The notes: generated from the sequence alone by a model not told the origin. Numbered from the stretch's first letter, positions 16,318 to 25,909 are shown. The stretch is DNA of 64,000 nt from Pseudaeromonas sp041911695 (GCA_041911695.1 JAYROM010000144.1:1-64000), one strand, 5' to 3'. Translations and numbers: made by a program.

Positions 16318-17097
16318 TTACGCGCTGATCCGGGTACCAATATCCTCACCCGCCAGCAGACGACTGAGCTGGTCCGGGTAGCGCCAGCTGGCGACACAGA
16401 TCGGCCGGCCCAGGCTAGCCGCGGCATGCAGGGCGGCCTTGACCTTGACCTCCATGCCACCGGTGATGACGCCCTTGGCGATCAGCGCATCGGCGGTCTG
16501 CTGGGTCACTTCCGGGATCAGCTGCCCCTTGCCATCCAGGATGCCGCTGACATCGGACAACATCACCAGATCGGCGCCCAGTGCTTCAGCAATCGCGGTT
16601 GCGGCCTGGTCGGCATTGACGTTCATCAGCTGGCCGTCGGCAGTAATCCCGATCGAGCTGATCACCGGCAGGAAGCCGCCATCCAGCAGGGTATGCAGCA
16701 AGCTGGCATCGCCCGGCTGACAAGCGCCGACCGCCCCCAGCTCCGGATCGAGCTGGGTGACCTGACACAGGCCGCCATCCGCCAGGCACAGACCGATGGT
16801 CTTCAGCTGGTGACGGATCGCCATCGCCATCATCTGCTTGTTGGCCGTACCGGCCAGTGCGCCGGCAATCACCGGGATCTGGTCAAACGGGGTGACCCGC
16901 AGGCCATTCTTCTTGGTGCTCTTCAGACCCAGCCCCTTGAGCAGGTCATCGACCAGACAGCCACCGCCATGCACCAGCACCAGTGGACGGTGCTGTTGGG
17001 CCAGGAAACCGGTCAGGCCTTCAAACAGGGCCTCCAGTGCCTCTTCGCTCTCCAGCAGGGCACCGCCAAGTTTGATGATCAGGGTATTGTTTGCCAT
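16318..17097 (-). CDS. argB: N-acetylglutamate kinase
   Basis: Phosphorylates N-acetylglutamate with ATP, the second step of arginine synthesis. The ATG at 17095-17097 (MANNTLIIKLGGALLESEEA) gives 259 residues, close to the arginine-insensitive E. coli enzyme (258). It lacks the N-terminal helix of feedback-inhibited kinases. Motifs: LIIKLGG near the N-terminus, LVHGGG, and ISSIGITADGQLMNVNADQA. It starts 14 bases after argC and is 57 bases from argF. Confidence 0.95.
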   Translation of the reverse strand: MANNTLIIKLGGALLESEEALEALFEGLTGFLAQQHRPLVLVHGGGCLVDDLLKGLGLKSTKKNGLRVTPFDQIPVIAGALAGTANKQMMAMAIRHQLKTIGLCLADGGLCQVTQLDPELGAVGACQPGDASLLHTLLDGGFLPVISSIGITADGQLMNVNADQAATAIAEALGADLVMLSDVSGILDGKGQLIPEVTQQTADALIAKGVITGGMEVKVKAALHAAASLGRPICVASWRYPDQLSRLLAGEDIGTRISA

Positions 17098-17111
17098 GGT
17101 TGCTTGCTCCC

Positions 17112-18119
17112 TCACACCAGACTGCAGGTCTGGTCAAATCCATAATTAATGTTGATGCACTGCATGGCCTGCGCCGAGGCGCCCTTGAGCAGGTTATCAA
17201 TGGCCGAGACCACCACCAGCTGCTCGCCTTCCAACTGCCAGTGCAAGTCACAGAACGGGGTGCCAGCGACGCCAGCAATCGACGGCCACTGCGGTTGCAG
17301 GCGGACAATCGGCTTGCCCTCATAGGCGGTCTGATAGGCGGCATTGACCTGTTCGGCGGTGGTGCCCGGCTTGAGCTGAACGTAGATGGTGGCCAGAATA
17401 CCGCGCACAAAGTTACCCAAATGCGGCTGGAACAGCACCTGGGTCCCCAGATGGTGGCTGATCTCCGGACGGTGGCGGTGCTTGAACACGCCATACGGGC
17501 TTAAGCTGACCTCACAGTAGCTGGTGTTCAGTGCCGCCTTGCGACCGGCACCGGAGACACCGGAGACCGCATTGATGATCGGCATACAGCCGTCGGCGAT
17601 CAGCCCTGCCGCCATCAGCGGCTTGAGGGCGCTCAACGAGGCGGTCGGATAGCAACCCGGTACCGCGATCAGTTCGGCTTCGGCAATCTCGGCTTCATTC
17701 CATTCCGCCAGGCCATACACCGCCTTGGACAGCCACGCTGGCTGATTGTGGGCAAAGCCATAGAACTCGTCATAGAAGCCTGGTTGTTCGACACGGAACG
17801 CGCCGGAGAGGTCAAACACCTTGATGCCGGCGGCCAGGAACTTGGGCGCCAGATCCATGCTTACCTCATGCGCCGTGGCCAGACAGACCAACTGGGTATC
17901 GGTCATCGCGGCCTGCAGGCCAGCTTCGTCCAGCGGTTGCACCGGTAGGTCGATCAGTCCGGCAAAACGCGGATGCAGTGCGGAGAACGGCTTATTGGCA
18001 TCCTGGCTGGCAGCGGAAACAAACAGACCGTGCAGGTTCAGGTGCGGATGCTTGTGTACCAGAGCGGCCAGCTCTGCACCGGCATAACCACTGGCCCCGA
18101 TAATGACAACATTCAACAT
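17112..18119 (-). CDS. argC: N-acetyl-gamma-glutamyl-phosphate reductase
   Basis: NADPH-dependent reductase making N-acetylglutamate semialdehyde. MLNVVIIGASGYAGAELAAL carries the Rossmann glycine motif, and VPGCYPTASLSALKPL holds the catalytic cysteine. The ATG at 18117-18119 is chosen because GGAAG lies 6-7 bases upstream, whereas the ATG two codons earlier would abut it; this gives 335 residues (E. coli 334). First gene of argCBFGH, divergent from argE. Confidence 0.95.
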   Translation of the reverse strand: MLNVVIIGASGYAGAELAALVHKHPHLNLHGLFVSAASQDANKPFSALHPRFAGLIDLPVQPLDEAGLQAAMTDTQLVCLATAHEVSMDLAPKFLAAGIKVFDLSGAFRVEQPGFYDEFYGFAHNQPAWLSKAVYGLAEWNEAEIAEAELIAVPGCYPTASLSALKPLMAAGLIADGCMPIINAVSGVSGAGRKAALNTSYCEVSLSPYGVFKHRHRPEISHHLGTQVLFQPHLGNFVRGILATIYVQLKPGTTAEQVNAAYQTAYEGKPIVRLQPQWPSIAGVAGTPFCDLHWQLEGEQLVVVSAIDNLLKGASAQAMQCININYGFDQTCSLV

Positions 18120-18277
18120 GACCATCTTCCATTATTTAGCGATTGCGACAGGGGTCGTCAGCAGGCGGGCGACCCCTTGGGCAGGCTGTCCAGGTGACAG
18201 ACGCTGCGCATTCCTTTACAACATGGGTTGAGCACAACATGCTGTTATCTGTTGTCCGCTGTAGATTCACATCGAAC

Positions 18278-18320
18278 ACTGATTTAATATTTATGCACTC
18301 AAATTGCATTTGTATTATTT
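18278..18320. promoter_or_regulatory. argE/argC divergent operator with ARG-box-like sites
   Basis: An AT-rich tract between the divergent arg genes holds two sequences resembling the 18-bp ArgR box (WNTGAATWWWWATTCANW): ACTGATTTAATATTTATG (18278-18295) and ATTGCATTTGTATTATTT (18303-18320). A possible argE -10, TATTAT, is at 18313-18318 and would be covered by the second box. In E. coli the same bipolar locus is repressed by arginine-bound ArgR. The matches are imperfect and the spacing (7 bases) differs from the usual 3. Confidence 0.5.
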
Positions 18321-18353
18321 ACCAAATTCACATGCCGGGTGCAAGGAGCAGGA

Positions 18354-19499
18354 ATGGCCAATCTCGATTTTTTTCAACTTTACCGCGACATCATCGCCAT
18401 CCCGTCAATCAGTAGCACCGATCCGGCCTGGGATCAGAGCAATCAGCAGGTCATTCAACTGCTGGCCGACTGGTTCAGCCAGGTTGGCTTCCGCTGCGAG
18501 ATCAGCGCCATCCCAGAGATGCCAGGCAAGTTCAATCTGGTGGCCACGCTCGGCCAGGGCGATGGCGGCCTGCTGCTGGCCGGCCATACCGATACCGTGC
18601 CCTACGATGAACATGGCTGGAGCAAGGATCCGTTTAAGGTCACCGAAGAGGGCAACCGGCTGTATGGGCTCGGCACCATTGATATGAAGGGCTTCTTTGC
18701 TTTTATCATGCTGGCACTGCAAGACCTCGACCTGCGCCAGTTAAAGCAACCGCTGCGCATTCTGGCCACTGCCGACGAAGAGACCACCATGGCCGGCGCC
18801 CGCGCTATCGCCCAAGCTGCGGCCTTCCGTCCACAGTATGCGGTGATTGGAGAGCCCACCGGCCTGGTGCCGGTGATGATGCACAAGGGGCATATGTCAG
18901 AGGCGATCCGCATCACCGGCAAGAGCGGACACAGCTCAGATCCGGCCAACGGCGTTAATGCCATCGAGATCATGCAACAGGTGCTGGCCCAACTTGGCGG
19001 ACTGCGTCAGTCGTTCAGCGAGCGTTATCACAATGACCACTTCAAGGTGCCCTACCCGACGCTCAACTTTGGCGCCATCCACGGCGGCGACAGCCCGAAC
19101 CGTATCTGTGGCTGCTGCGAACTGCATATCGATATGCGCCCGATCCCTGGTGTCTCACCCGAGGAGTTAATGGGGCTGTTGGCGGAGAATCTTTCCGGGA
19201 TTCATGATTGTCACCCCGGCTGCCTGCACATCAGCCACCTGCACGAGCCGATCCCGCCCTATGCCTGTGATCCGGCCTCACCGCTGATCGCCGAAGCCGA
19301 GCGGCTAAGTGGTCATACCGCCGAAGCGGTCAACTACTGCACCGAGGCGCCATTCGTTGAACAGCTGGGTTGTGACACCTTGGTGATGGGGCCCGGTTAC
19401 ATCACACAAGCTCATCAACCTGATGAATACCTTGATCTTTCCTTCGTCAAACCAACGCGGGAATTGTTAGCGCAACTGATCCGCCGTTTCTGTTTTTGA
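18354..19499 (+). CDS. argE: Acetylornithine deacetylase
   Basis: Zinc metallopeptidase-family (M20) enzyme that removes acetate from N-acetylornithine in the linear arginine pathway. AAGGAG lies 8 bases before the ATG at 18354 (MANLDFFQLYRDIIAIPSIS); 381 residues, E. coli 383. Metal-site motifs: LLLAGHTDTVPYDEHGW (first His/Asp), GTIDMKGF (bridging Asp) and TADEETTM (Glu). The histidine near the C-terminus is in GPGYITQAHQPDEYL. Divergent from argCBFGH; presence of argE implies no ArgJ recycling. Confidence 0.95.
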   Translation: MANLDFFQLYRDIIAIPSISSTDPAWDQSNQQVIQLLADWFSQVGFRCEISAIPEMPGKFNLVATLGQGDGGLLLAGHTDTVPYDEHGWSKDPFKVTEEGNRLYGLGTIDMKGFFAFIMLALQDLDLRQLKQPLRILATADEETTMAGARAIAQAAAFRPQYAVIGEPTGLVPVMMHKGHMSEAIRITGKSGHSSDPANGVNAIEIMQQVLAQLGGLRQSFSERYHNDHFKVPYPTLNFGAIHGGDSPNRICGCCELHIDMRPIPGVSPEELMGLLAENLSGIHDCHPGCLHISHLHEPIPPYACDPASPLIAEAERLSGHTAEAVNYCTEAPFVEQLGCDTLVMGPGYITQAHQPDEYLDLSFVKPTRELLAQLIRRFCF

Positions 19500-19652
19500 C
19501 CCACGCTGGCGCCCCATTCGCATAAATTTGCACAGAATACGGGCTACCGGTTTGACCTCGATTACCGATTACGGCTAGATTGTACCCTCGGCCGGTGAGG
19601 GGGAATTTTGTGGAGCCCCTCACAAAGCAAAGGGAAGGGAAGGACGGACGAT

Positions 19653-22280
19653 ATGCATGAGAAGTACGCGGCGCTCCGCGGCAATGTGGGCCTGCTAGGC
19701 CAGCTGCTGGGCAAAACGATCAAGGATCATCTGGGCGATGCGTTCCTGGCAAAGATCGAAACCATTCGCCAATTGGCCAAGGCATCGCGTAAAGGTGATG
19801 AAGCGGCCCGTCAGGAGCTGCTGGATACCTTGCATGGCCTGAGCGATGAAGAGCTGTTGCCGGTCGCCCGTGCTTTCAGCCAGTTTCTGAATCTGGCTAA
19901 CGTCGCCGAACAGTTTCACACCACCTCGCGTCATAATGAAGATAATCGTGGGCCGGATGCCATCGATCGTCTGTTTGACAAGCTCAAGGCCAGCCAACAT
20001 ACCCCGGATCAGATCCTCGACGCCGTGCGCGCATTGGATATCGAGCTGGTGCTGACCGCACATCCGACCGAAGTGACCCGTCGTACCCTGATTCACAAGC
20101 AGGTGCAGATCAATGACTGTCTGGTTCAGCTGGAACTCGACGATCTGACCGAGCGTGAACGCAACGTCATTCTGCATCGTATCGAACAACTGATTAACCA
20201 GGCCTGGCACACCAACGAAATCCGTCAGCAGCGCCCGACCCCGGTCGATGAAGCCAAGTGGGGTTTCGCCGTCATCGAGAACAGCCTGTGGCCGGCGATG
20301 CCCGATTTCATGCGCCAGCTCGATGAGCGCCTGCAGGAAACCTTCGGTGTCCGCCTGCCGCTGGACGCCGCGCCGGTGCGTTTTGCCTCCTGGATGGGTG
20401 GCGACCGTGACGGCAACCCATTCGTCACCGCCAAGGTGACCCGCGAAGTGCTGCTCACCTCGCGCTGGGTCGCACTGAACCTGTTCCATCAGGATGTGCA
20501 GGAGCTGGTCTCTGAACTGTCGATGATCGACTGTGACGATGACATCCGCGCCCGTGCCGGCACCAGCAACGAACCGTACCGCGTGGTGCTGCGTCGTCTG
20601 CGTGACGACATCAAGGAAACCCTGCAGAACCTGACCGCCCGTCTGCAAGGCCAGTACACTGAAAACCGCGACATCATCTGTCGCACCGAACAGCTGCGTC
20701 GCCCGCTCGAGCTGTGCTACCACTCGCTGCACACCTGCGGCATGGGGATCATCGCCGACGGCCTGCTGCTGGATGTGCTACGCAAGCTCTCCTGCTTCGG
20801 CATCAACCTGCTCAAGCTGGATATCCGCCAGGATGGCGAACGCCATGGCGAAGCGCTGGCCGAGCTGACCCGCTACCTGGGTCTGGGCGATTACGGCCAG
20901 TGGAGCGAAGAGGACAAGCAGGCGTTCCTGCTCACCGAACTGAATTCGCGCCGCCCGCTGCTGCCACCGCACTGGAAGCCGAGCGCAGAAGTCCAGGAAG
21001 TGCTGGATACCTGCCGCGTGATCGCCGAAACCGATCCGGGTGCATTCGGTATCTACATTATCTCCATGGCGCGTCAGCCGTCAGACGTGCTGGCCGTGCA
21101 GTTGTTGCTCAAGGAGAGCGGCTGTACCTTCCGCATGCCGGTGGCCCCGCTGTTCGAAACCCAGAATGACCTGCAAAACGCCGCGGCGGTGCTCAACCGT
21201 CTGCTGTCAGTCGACTGGTACCGCGGTTATATCCAGGGTCAGCAGTATGTGATGATCGGTTACTCCGACTCCGCCAAGGATGCCGGGATGCTGGCGGCCA
21301 ACTGGGCCCAGTACCGCGCCATGGAAGAGCTGGTGGCGATTGCCGAGCGCGAAAACCTCAAGCTGAACCTGTTCCACGGCCGCGGTGGTACCGTCGGTCG
21401 CGGTGGTGGTCCAGCCCATCAGGCCATCCTGTCGCAACCGCCGGGATCGGTAAAGGGCGGCTTCCGCGTCACCGAGCAGGGCGAGATGATCCGCTTCAAG
21501 TTCGGTCTGCCACAGATCGCCATCACCAGCCTGAAGCTGTATACCAGCGCCGTGCTCGAAGCCAACCTGCTGCCGCCGCCGAAGCCGAAGCAGGAGTGGT
21601 GTGAAGTGATGGAGCAGTTGTCTGATATCTCCTGCGACCATTACCGTAGCATCACCCGTGGCGAGCCGGACTTCGTGCCCTACTTCCGTGCCGCGACGCC
21701 GGAAATGGAACTGGGCAAGCTGCCGCTGGGTTCCCGCCCGTCGAAGCGTAAGCCGAATGGCGGTGTCGAATCGCTGCGCGCCATCCCGTGGATCTTTGCC
21801 TGGACGCAGAACCGTCTGATGCTGCCCTCCTGGCTGGGTACCGATATTGCGCTGAATGCCGTACTGGCACAGGGCAAGGAGGCACTACTGGTTGAGATGA
21901 GCCGCGAATGGCCATTCTTCCGTACCCGTCTGGAAATGCTGGAGATGGTGTTCCTCAAGGCCGACCACTGGTTGTCCGAATACTACGACCAGCGTCTGGT
22001 GCCGACCGCGCTGTGGCCGCTGGGTGACCGTTTGCGTGCCGAGTTGCAAGCCTCGATCGATGTGGTACTGCGTCTGCGCCCGCAAGGCGGCCTGCTCGAC
22101 GACCAACCGTGGGTCAAGGAGTCGATCAAGCTGCGTAACCCCTACACCGACCCGCTCAATGTGTTGCAGGTCGAACTGCTTAACCGCTCACGTAGCAACC
22201 CGGATGAGGTAGCGGAAGTGGATCAGGCCTTGATGGTCACCATTGCCGGGATTGCCGCCGGGATGCGGAATACGGGTTAA
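19653..22280 (+). CDS. ppc: Phosphoenolpyruvate carboxylase
   Basis: Carboxylates phosphoenolpyruvate to oxaloacetate, the anaplerotic supply to the TCA cycle. From the ATG at 19653 (MHEKYAALRGNVGLLGQLLG) it has 875 residues (E. coli 883). Signature motifs: VLTAHPTEVTRR with the catalytic histidine near residue 137, GYSDSAKDAGMLAANWAQYR, and FHGRGGTVGRGGGP (about residues 580-595). The C-terminus MVTIAGIAAGMRNTG ends in the family's RNTG, which forms part of the active site. Followed by a strong terminator. Gene order argE-ppc is common in this part of the gammaproteobacteria. Confidence 0.97.
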   Translation: MHEKYAALRGNVGLLGQLLGKTIKDHLGDAFLAKIETIRQLAKASRKGDEAARQELLDTLHGLSDEELLPVARAFSQFLNLANVAEQFHTTSRHNEDNRGPDAIDRLFDKLKASQHTPDQILDAVRALDIELVLTAHPTEVTRRTLIHKQVQINDCLVQLELDDLTERERNVILHRIEQLINQAWHTNEIRQQRPTPVDEAKWGFAVIENSLWPAMPDFMRQLDERLQETFGVRLPLDAAPVRFASWMGGDRDGNPFVTAKVTREVLLTSRWVALNLFHQDVQELVSELSMIDCDDDIRARAGTSNEPYRVVLRRLRDDIKETLQNLTARLQGQYTENRDIICRTEQLRRPLELCYHSLHTCGMGIIADGLLLDVLRKLSCFGINLLKLDIRQDGERHGEALAELTRYLGLGDYGQWSEEDKQAFLLTELNSRRPLLPPHWKPSAEVQEVLDTCRVIAETDPGAFGIYIISMARQPSDVLAVQLLLKESGCTFRMPVAPLFETQNDLQNAAAVLNRLLSVDWYRGYIQGQQYVMIGYSDSAKDAGMLAANWAQYRAMEELVAIAERENLKLNLFHGRGGTVGRGGGPAHQAILSQPPGSVKGGFRVTEQGEMIRFKFGLPQIAITSLKLYTSAVLEANLLPPPKPKQEWCEVMEQLSDISCDHYRSITRGEPDFVPYFRAATPEMELGKLPLGSRPSKRKPNGGVESLRAIPWIFAWTQNRLMLPSWLGTDIALNAVLAQGKEALLVEMSREWPFFRTRLEMLEMVFLKADHWLSEYYDQRLVPTALWPLGDRLRAELQASIDVVLRLRPQGGLLDDQPWVKESIKLRNPYTDPLNVLQVELLNRSRSNPDEVAEVDQALMVTIAGIAAGMRNTG

Positions 22281-22288
22281 GTTCTCCA

Positions 22289-22319
22289 TCAGGCCGGGCA
22301 TGTCCCGGCCTGATTTTTT
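22289..22319 (+). terminator. ppc terminator
   Basis: TCAGGCCGGG and CCCGGCCTGA pair around CATGT, followed by TTTTTT. It lies 9 bases after the ppc stop. Confidence 0.9.
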
Positions 22320-22448
22320 CTGTCTATTCCTGCCTGCAAAACTGGTAAATCCTGTTTATTTTTTCGCCAACAAGATCGAGAATCCGGAAATGAATCCAAG
22401 CATTACACGGCATTTTCGCTATTTGGCTGTTTCCAAGGAGATCCATCC

Positions 22449-22916
22449 ATGACACCCGCCATCCGTTATCTGCAAATGAGCAACGCCGAATTCACCACCC
22501 ACAGCTATGAATGTGGGGTGACCGATGACTTCGGTCATCATGCGGCCAGCCAATTGGGATTACCGGAAGAACAGGTCTACAAGACCTTGCTGGTGCAGCA
22601 TGACCGCGAGGTGGTGACGGCCGTCATTCCGGTCAACTGCATGCTCAGCCTGAAAGAGGTGGCCAAGGCCAGCGGGCTGAAAAAGGTCGAGATGATGAAG
22701 CCGGCCGATGCGGAACGCCTGACCGGCTACAAGGTCGGAGGTATCAGTCCGTTTGCCCAGAAAAAACAGACCCCGACCCTGATCGACAGCCGCGCCCTCG
22801 CCCAGTCGCGCATCCTGGTCAGTGGCGGCAAACGCGGCGTATCGGTCGAGATCGCGCCGGATGAGTTTGTCCGTCTGCTCAACGCCACCGTGGCCCCGAT
22901 CGCCGAACAACATTAA
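22449..22916 (+). CDS. ybaK: Cys-tRNA(Pro) deacylase, YbaK family
   Basis: Trans-editing enzyme that hydrolyses cysteine mischarged on tRNA-Pro. It has 155 residues (E. coli 159) and consists of one YbaK/aminoacyl-tRNA-associated domain. Visible landmarks are HAASQLGLPEEQVYKTLLVQ, the lysine-bearing KEVAKASGLKK, and VGGISPFAQKKQTPTLIDSR, which carries the GxxPFG-like loop. AAGGAG lies upstream of the start. It stands alone between ppc and a DUF805 gene. Confidence 0.9.
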   Translation: MTPAIRYLQMSNAEFTTHSYECGVTDDFGHHAASQLGLPEEQVYKTLLVQHDREVVTAVIPVNCMLSLKEVAKASGLKKVEMMKPADAERLTGYKVGGISPFAQKKQTPTLIDSRALAQSRILVSGGKRGVSVEIAPDEFVRLLNATVAPIAEQH

Positions 22917-23150
22917 GCCAACGCTTGCGCCACTGCCGCCCGGCAGTGGCCCTATGGTGCCGCACCCTCCGCAAGAAAAGCCGAGGATGACGCCATTTTC
23001 CTGCGTTTTCTATACGCCAGCTTAACCGCTTCCTTTGCGCGCCCGCTTGGATAAACCGCAGCTAAACAGGCGCCGGTATCACGCTTGTGACCCGCCACGA
23101 CGCCTCGTACAGTCACATCTGTCCATACCTATCAACCGATGAGGCCCTTC

Positions 23151-23495
23151 ATGGAAGCGTTCCTGTCCGCATTTCGCCAGTTTGCCGATTTCAACGGCCG
23201 TACCAGCCGCAAGACCTACTGGACTTACATCATCATCACGGTGGTGCTGTCGATCATTGTTCGTCTGACCGATACACATATGTCACATCCCGGCATCCTG
23301 TCGCTGATTTTCTTGCTGATCTTTATCCTGCCGACCCTGAGCATGAGCGTGCGCCGTCTGCATGACACCAACCGCAAGGGCTGGTGGGTATTGCTGGCGC
23401 TGATCCCGGTGGTGGGTCCGCTGACGCTGATCTTCTTCAAGGCCAGCAAGGGCGATACCAACAGCAACCGCTTCGGCCCGGCGCCCCTCTATTAA
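23151..23495 (+). CDS. DUF805 family inner-membrane protein
   Basis: Small membrane protein of unknown function, related to E. coli YhaH/YhaI. The start at 23151 (MEAFLSAFRQFADFNGRTSR) has TGAGG 7 bases ahead; an ATG four codons earlier has no ribosome site. It has 114 residues with three hydrophobic segments and the family motifs FADFNGRTSRKTYW, SVRRLHDTNRKGWW and GPLTLIFFKASKGDTNSNRFG. Followed directly by a terminator, so it is probably a single-gene transcript. No function is assigned. Confidence 0.85.
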   Translation: MEAFLSAFRQFADFNGRTSRKTYWTYIIITVVLSIIVRLTDTHMSHPGILSLIFLLIFILPTLSMSVRRLHDTNRKGWWVLLALIPVVGPLTLIFFKASKGDTNSNRFGPAPLY

Positions 23496-23521
23496 TCGGC
23501 ACGGCGCTCACCCAGTCAGTA

Positions 23522-23544
23522 AACGCCCTACGGGGCGTTTTTTA
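23522..23544 (+). terminator. Terminator after the DUF805 gene
   Basis: AACGCCC and GGGCGTT pair around TACG, followed by TTTTATT, 27 bases after the stop. Confidence 0.85.
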
Positions 23545-23731
23545 TTGCCTCCGCCTCTCTGCCATACCCGCGCGTGGCAAGCCCGACTTGCCCCCCGTCC
23601 TCGCCCCTGCCCCTACGTCGGTCCGCTATCGCCCTGCATTGTGTAAAAAATGCACCATACTGGTATCAGTTACCCGGCGGCAGCCCGCTTGTCGCGTGCC
23701 GCTCTGTTGTTCCCGGTTACAAGGAGTCCGC

Positions 23732-25736
23732 ATGTTTTCCTTTCTGCAGCGCAAACCAGCCAAATCACTGACCCCCATGTTGTCAGTGGTAAAAACCTTG
23801 CACACCCGTCAGGCCAACCTGGATAACCAGTTCCCGCACTGGTTAAGCGAATTGCAGTCTCCGTCACTGATTCTGGCCTATCTCAGCCCGCATCTGGACT
23901 TCGCCATGACCTGTCGCCACCTGCAGGGGGCGCTGCAGCAAAAATTTACACAGTGCAAACTGATAGCCGTCTCTACCGCCGGCGAGTTGTGTCAGCCAGA
24001 GGGGAATGGCTCGCTGTATTGCTGTACCGGTGAGCAGTGGGACTCCATGGTGCTGCAGGCATTTGAACAGACGCTGGTGTCGCGGGTCGATATCGTGACC
24101 ATACCGCTTGGCAGCCATCATGTCGGAGCCAAAGCTCGAACCCACGCCATCATGGATGGCGTTAAAACAGGCCAAACTGCCGCAGCCACTGGATTACACC
24201 GATACCGTTGCCCTGACCTTTATCGACGGCCTAAGTGGTGCGGAGTCGTTCTTCACCGAGGCGCTGTATCGCAGCGAACGCATGCCCTGCTATGTGATTG
24301 GTGGCTCGAGTGGCGGCAAACTCGACTTCCAGAAAAGCTATCTGTATGACGGACAACAGGTGTGTCAGAACCAGGCGGTGATGGCCTTCCTCAAGGTGGC
24401 CCCTGACTATCGCTATGCCGTCTTCACCTCGCACAACTTCCAGCGCGAAACCACCTCATTTCTGGTCGCCGAGGCCTCGGCCGAAGAGCGCTGGATCCAG
24501 ACCGTACTGAGCGAGGATTACCGGGTCTGTTCGTTGATCGAGACCCTCAAGCAGCATTTTCATGTCAGCGACAATGCGGCGCTGGAGGTCAAGCTGCAGG
24601 ACTATAGCTTTGCCATCGAGATCGGCGGCCAGCTATTTATTCGTAGTGTCAGTCAGATCGACTTCAAGGCGGATCGGGTGCGCTTCTACTGTGATGTCGC
24701 GATGGGCGAGCGGCTCTATCTGGTGCGTCGTCAGGATCTGGGCAAGCAGACCGCCAGCGATTTTCAGCGCTTTTTGTCCAGCCGCCGTCAGCTGGTGCCG
24801 GTGGGTGGGATCCTCAATGACTGTATCTTGCGTCGCCTGTATAACGGCAACCAGCTCGGGCAAGTCGACTGCTTCCGCGGACTGCCGGTGGCCGGCTTCT
24901 CCACCTTCGGCGAGCTATATGGGGTCAATATCAACCAGACGCTGACCGCGCTGTTCTTCTTCCATTTGGGGAGCGCCGACCGCAGCTATCAGGACGAAAC
25001 CCTGCTCACCTTCCCGGTGATCTATGCCCGGTTCAGCAGTTACAGCCTGCAACGTCAGCTGGGGCAACGCGAGATCATCGGCCGGATCCGCCGCGAGATC
25101 CTGCGCCAGATGGACAGCTACCGCGATCTGGTACCACAACTGGTCGAGCAACTCGGCCATATCGAAGAGGCGGTACAGGGGATTGAATCGCAATTTATCG
25201 CCCTGCGTGACGGCCTAGGTGGCCACTTTAACCAGCTGGAACAGCTGTTGCAGCTCAACACCCTGATTAACCCGAAAACCGGTCAACTCAACGACAATAC
25301 CGCCAACATCCGCCAGATCCTGGAGGCGATCAACCAGATTGCCGATCAGACCAATCTGCTGGCCCTGAATGCCGCCATCGAAGCGGCGCGCGCCGGCGAG
25401 CACGGCCGTGGGTTTGCGGTGGTCGCCGACGAGGTGCGCAAACTGGCCCGCGTCACCCAGGAGTCGCTGCATAAGACCCACGACTCGATCAAGGGGCTGT
25501 CGGACAGCGTCAGCGATATCTCGTCGCTGATGGGTCAGAACAGCCGCTCCGGTGATGAACTGTCGCGCAGCAGCAGCGGCTTCCATCACCGGATAGAGGA
25601 GGCCTCAAGCAACATCCATCAGGCCAGCGAACGTATCGTACAAACGGTGACCACATTGCGGGATGCCAGTGCCAACACCGCCGCGATCAATGCCGGCATG
25701 GACACCATCCAGCGGTTGATGCAGTCAATTGACTGA
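23732..25736 (+). pseudogene. FIST-domain methyl-accepting chemoreceptor, frameshifted
   Basis: A cytoplasmic chemoreceptor split over two frames. The first frame starts ATG at 23732 with AAGGAG ahead (MFSFLQRKPAKSLTPMLSVV) and carries the N-terminal part of a FIST sensory domain, then becomes non-homologous after about residue 145. The second frame resumes at AKLPQPLDYTDTVALTFIDG and continues through FIST (GGSSGGKLDF), FIST_C (about residues 230-430) and the MCP signalling hairpin (NQIADQTNLLALNAAIEAAR, then AGEHGRGFAVVADEVRKLAR). Removing one A from AAAA at 24164-24167 joins the frames as GVKQAKLPQPL, about 667 residues. No membrane segment is seen. It may be a true one-base insertion or a sequencing error. 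FIST domains are thought to bind small ligands such as amino acids. Confidence 0.8.
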
Positions 25737-25750
25737 GCCCGGCCAGCGAC

Positions 25751-25848
25751 GGGGAGCGGGGAGCGAGAAGCGAGAGACGAGAGACGAGAGACGAGAGGCG
25801 AGAGGCGAGAGACGAGAGACGAGAGGCGAGAGGCGAGAGACGAGAGGC
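25751..25848. repeat. 7-bp tandem repeat, 14 units
   Basis: Fourteen consecutive heptamers with consensus GAGAGRC. The first two are GGGGAGC and the third GAGAAGC; the rest alternate GAGAGAC and GAGAGGC in blocks. The tract is purely purine on the plus strand except one C per unit. It lies between the stop of the FIST receptor (25736) and the metL terminator hairpin, so between convergent genes. The unit length is not a multiple of three, so copy changes would alter any reading frame through it. Confidence 0.95.
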
Positions 25849-25864
25849 GAGGAGATAAACTCAG

Positions 25865-25888
25865 TGAGCCCGCCGGATGGCGGGCTCA
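25865..25888. terminator. Hairpin between converging genes (metL side)
   Basis: TGAGCCCGCC and GGCGGGCTCA pair around GGAT. It is 21 bases after the metL stop. Neither strand has a long T run (minus: CTGAGTTTAT; plus: TGGTTTG), so it is a moderate, possibly bidirectional terminator. Confidence 0.6.
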
Positions 25889-25909
25889 TGGTTTGTCGCG
25901 GGGGGCCGT

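Noticed and set aside
22929..22950. Terminator after ybaK
   Set aside because: GCCACTGCC and GGCAGTGGC form a clean hairpin, but no T run follows on either strand, so I did not list it as a terminator.
24108..25736. Reading the C-terminal part of the FIST receptor as an independent gene
   Set aside because: It starts in the middle of the FIST domain without a ribosome site, and the missing N-terminal part lies directly upstream in another frame.
25751..25848. CRISPR array
   Set aside because: Units are 7 bp with no spacers, and no cas genes are near.
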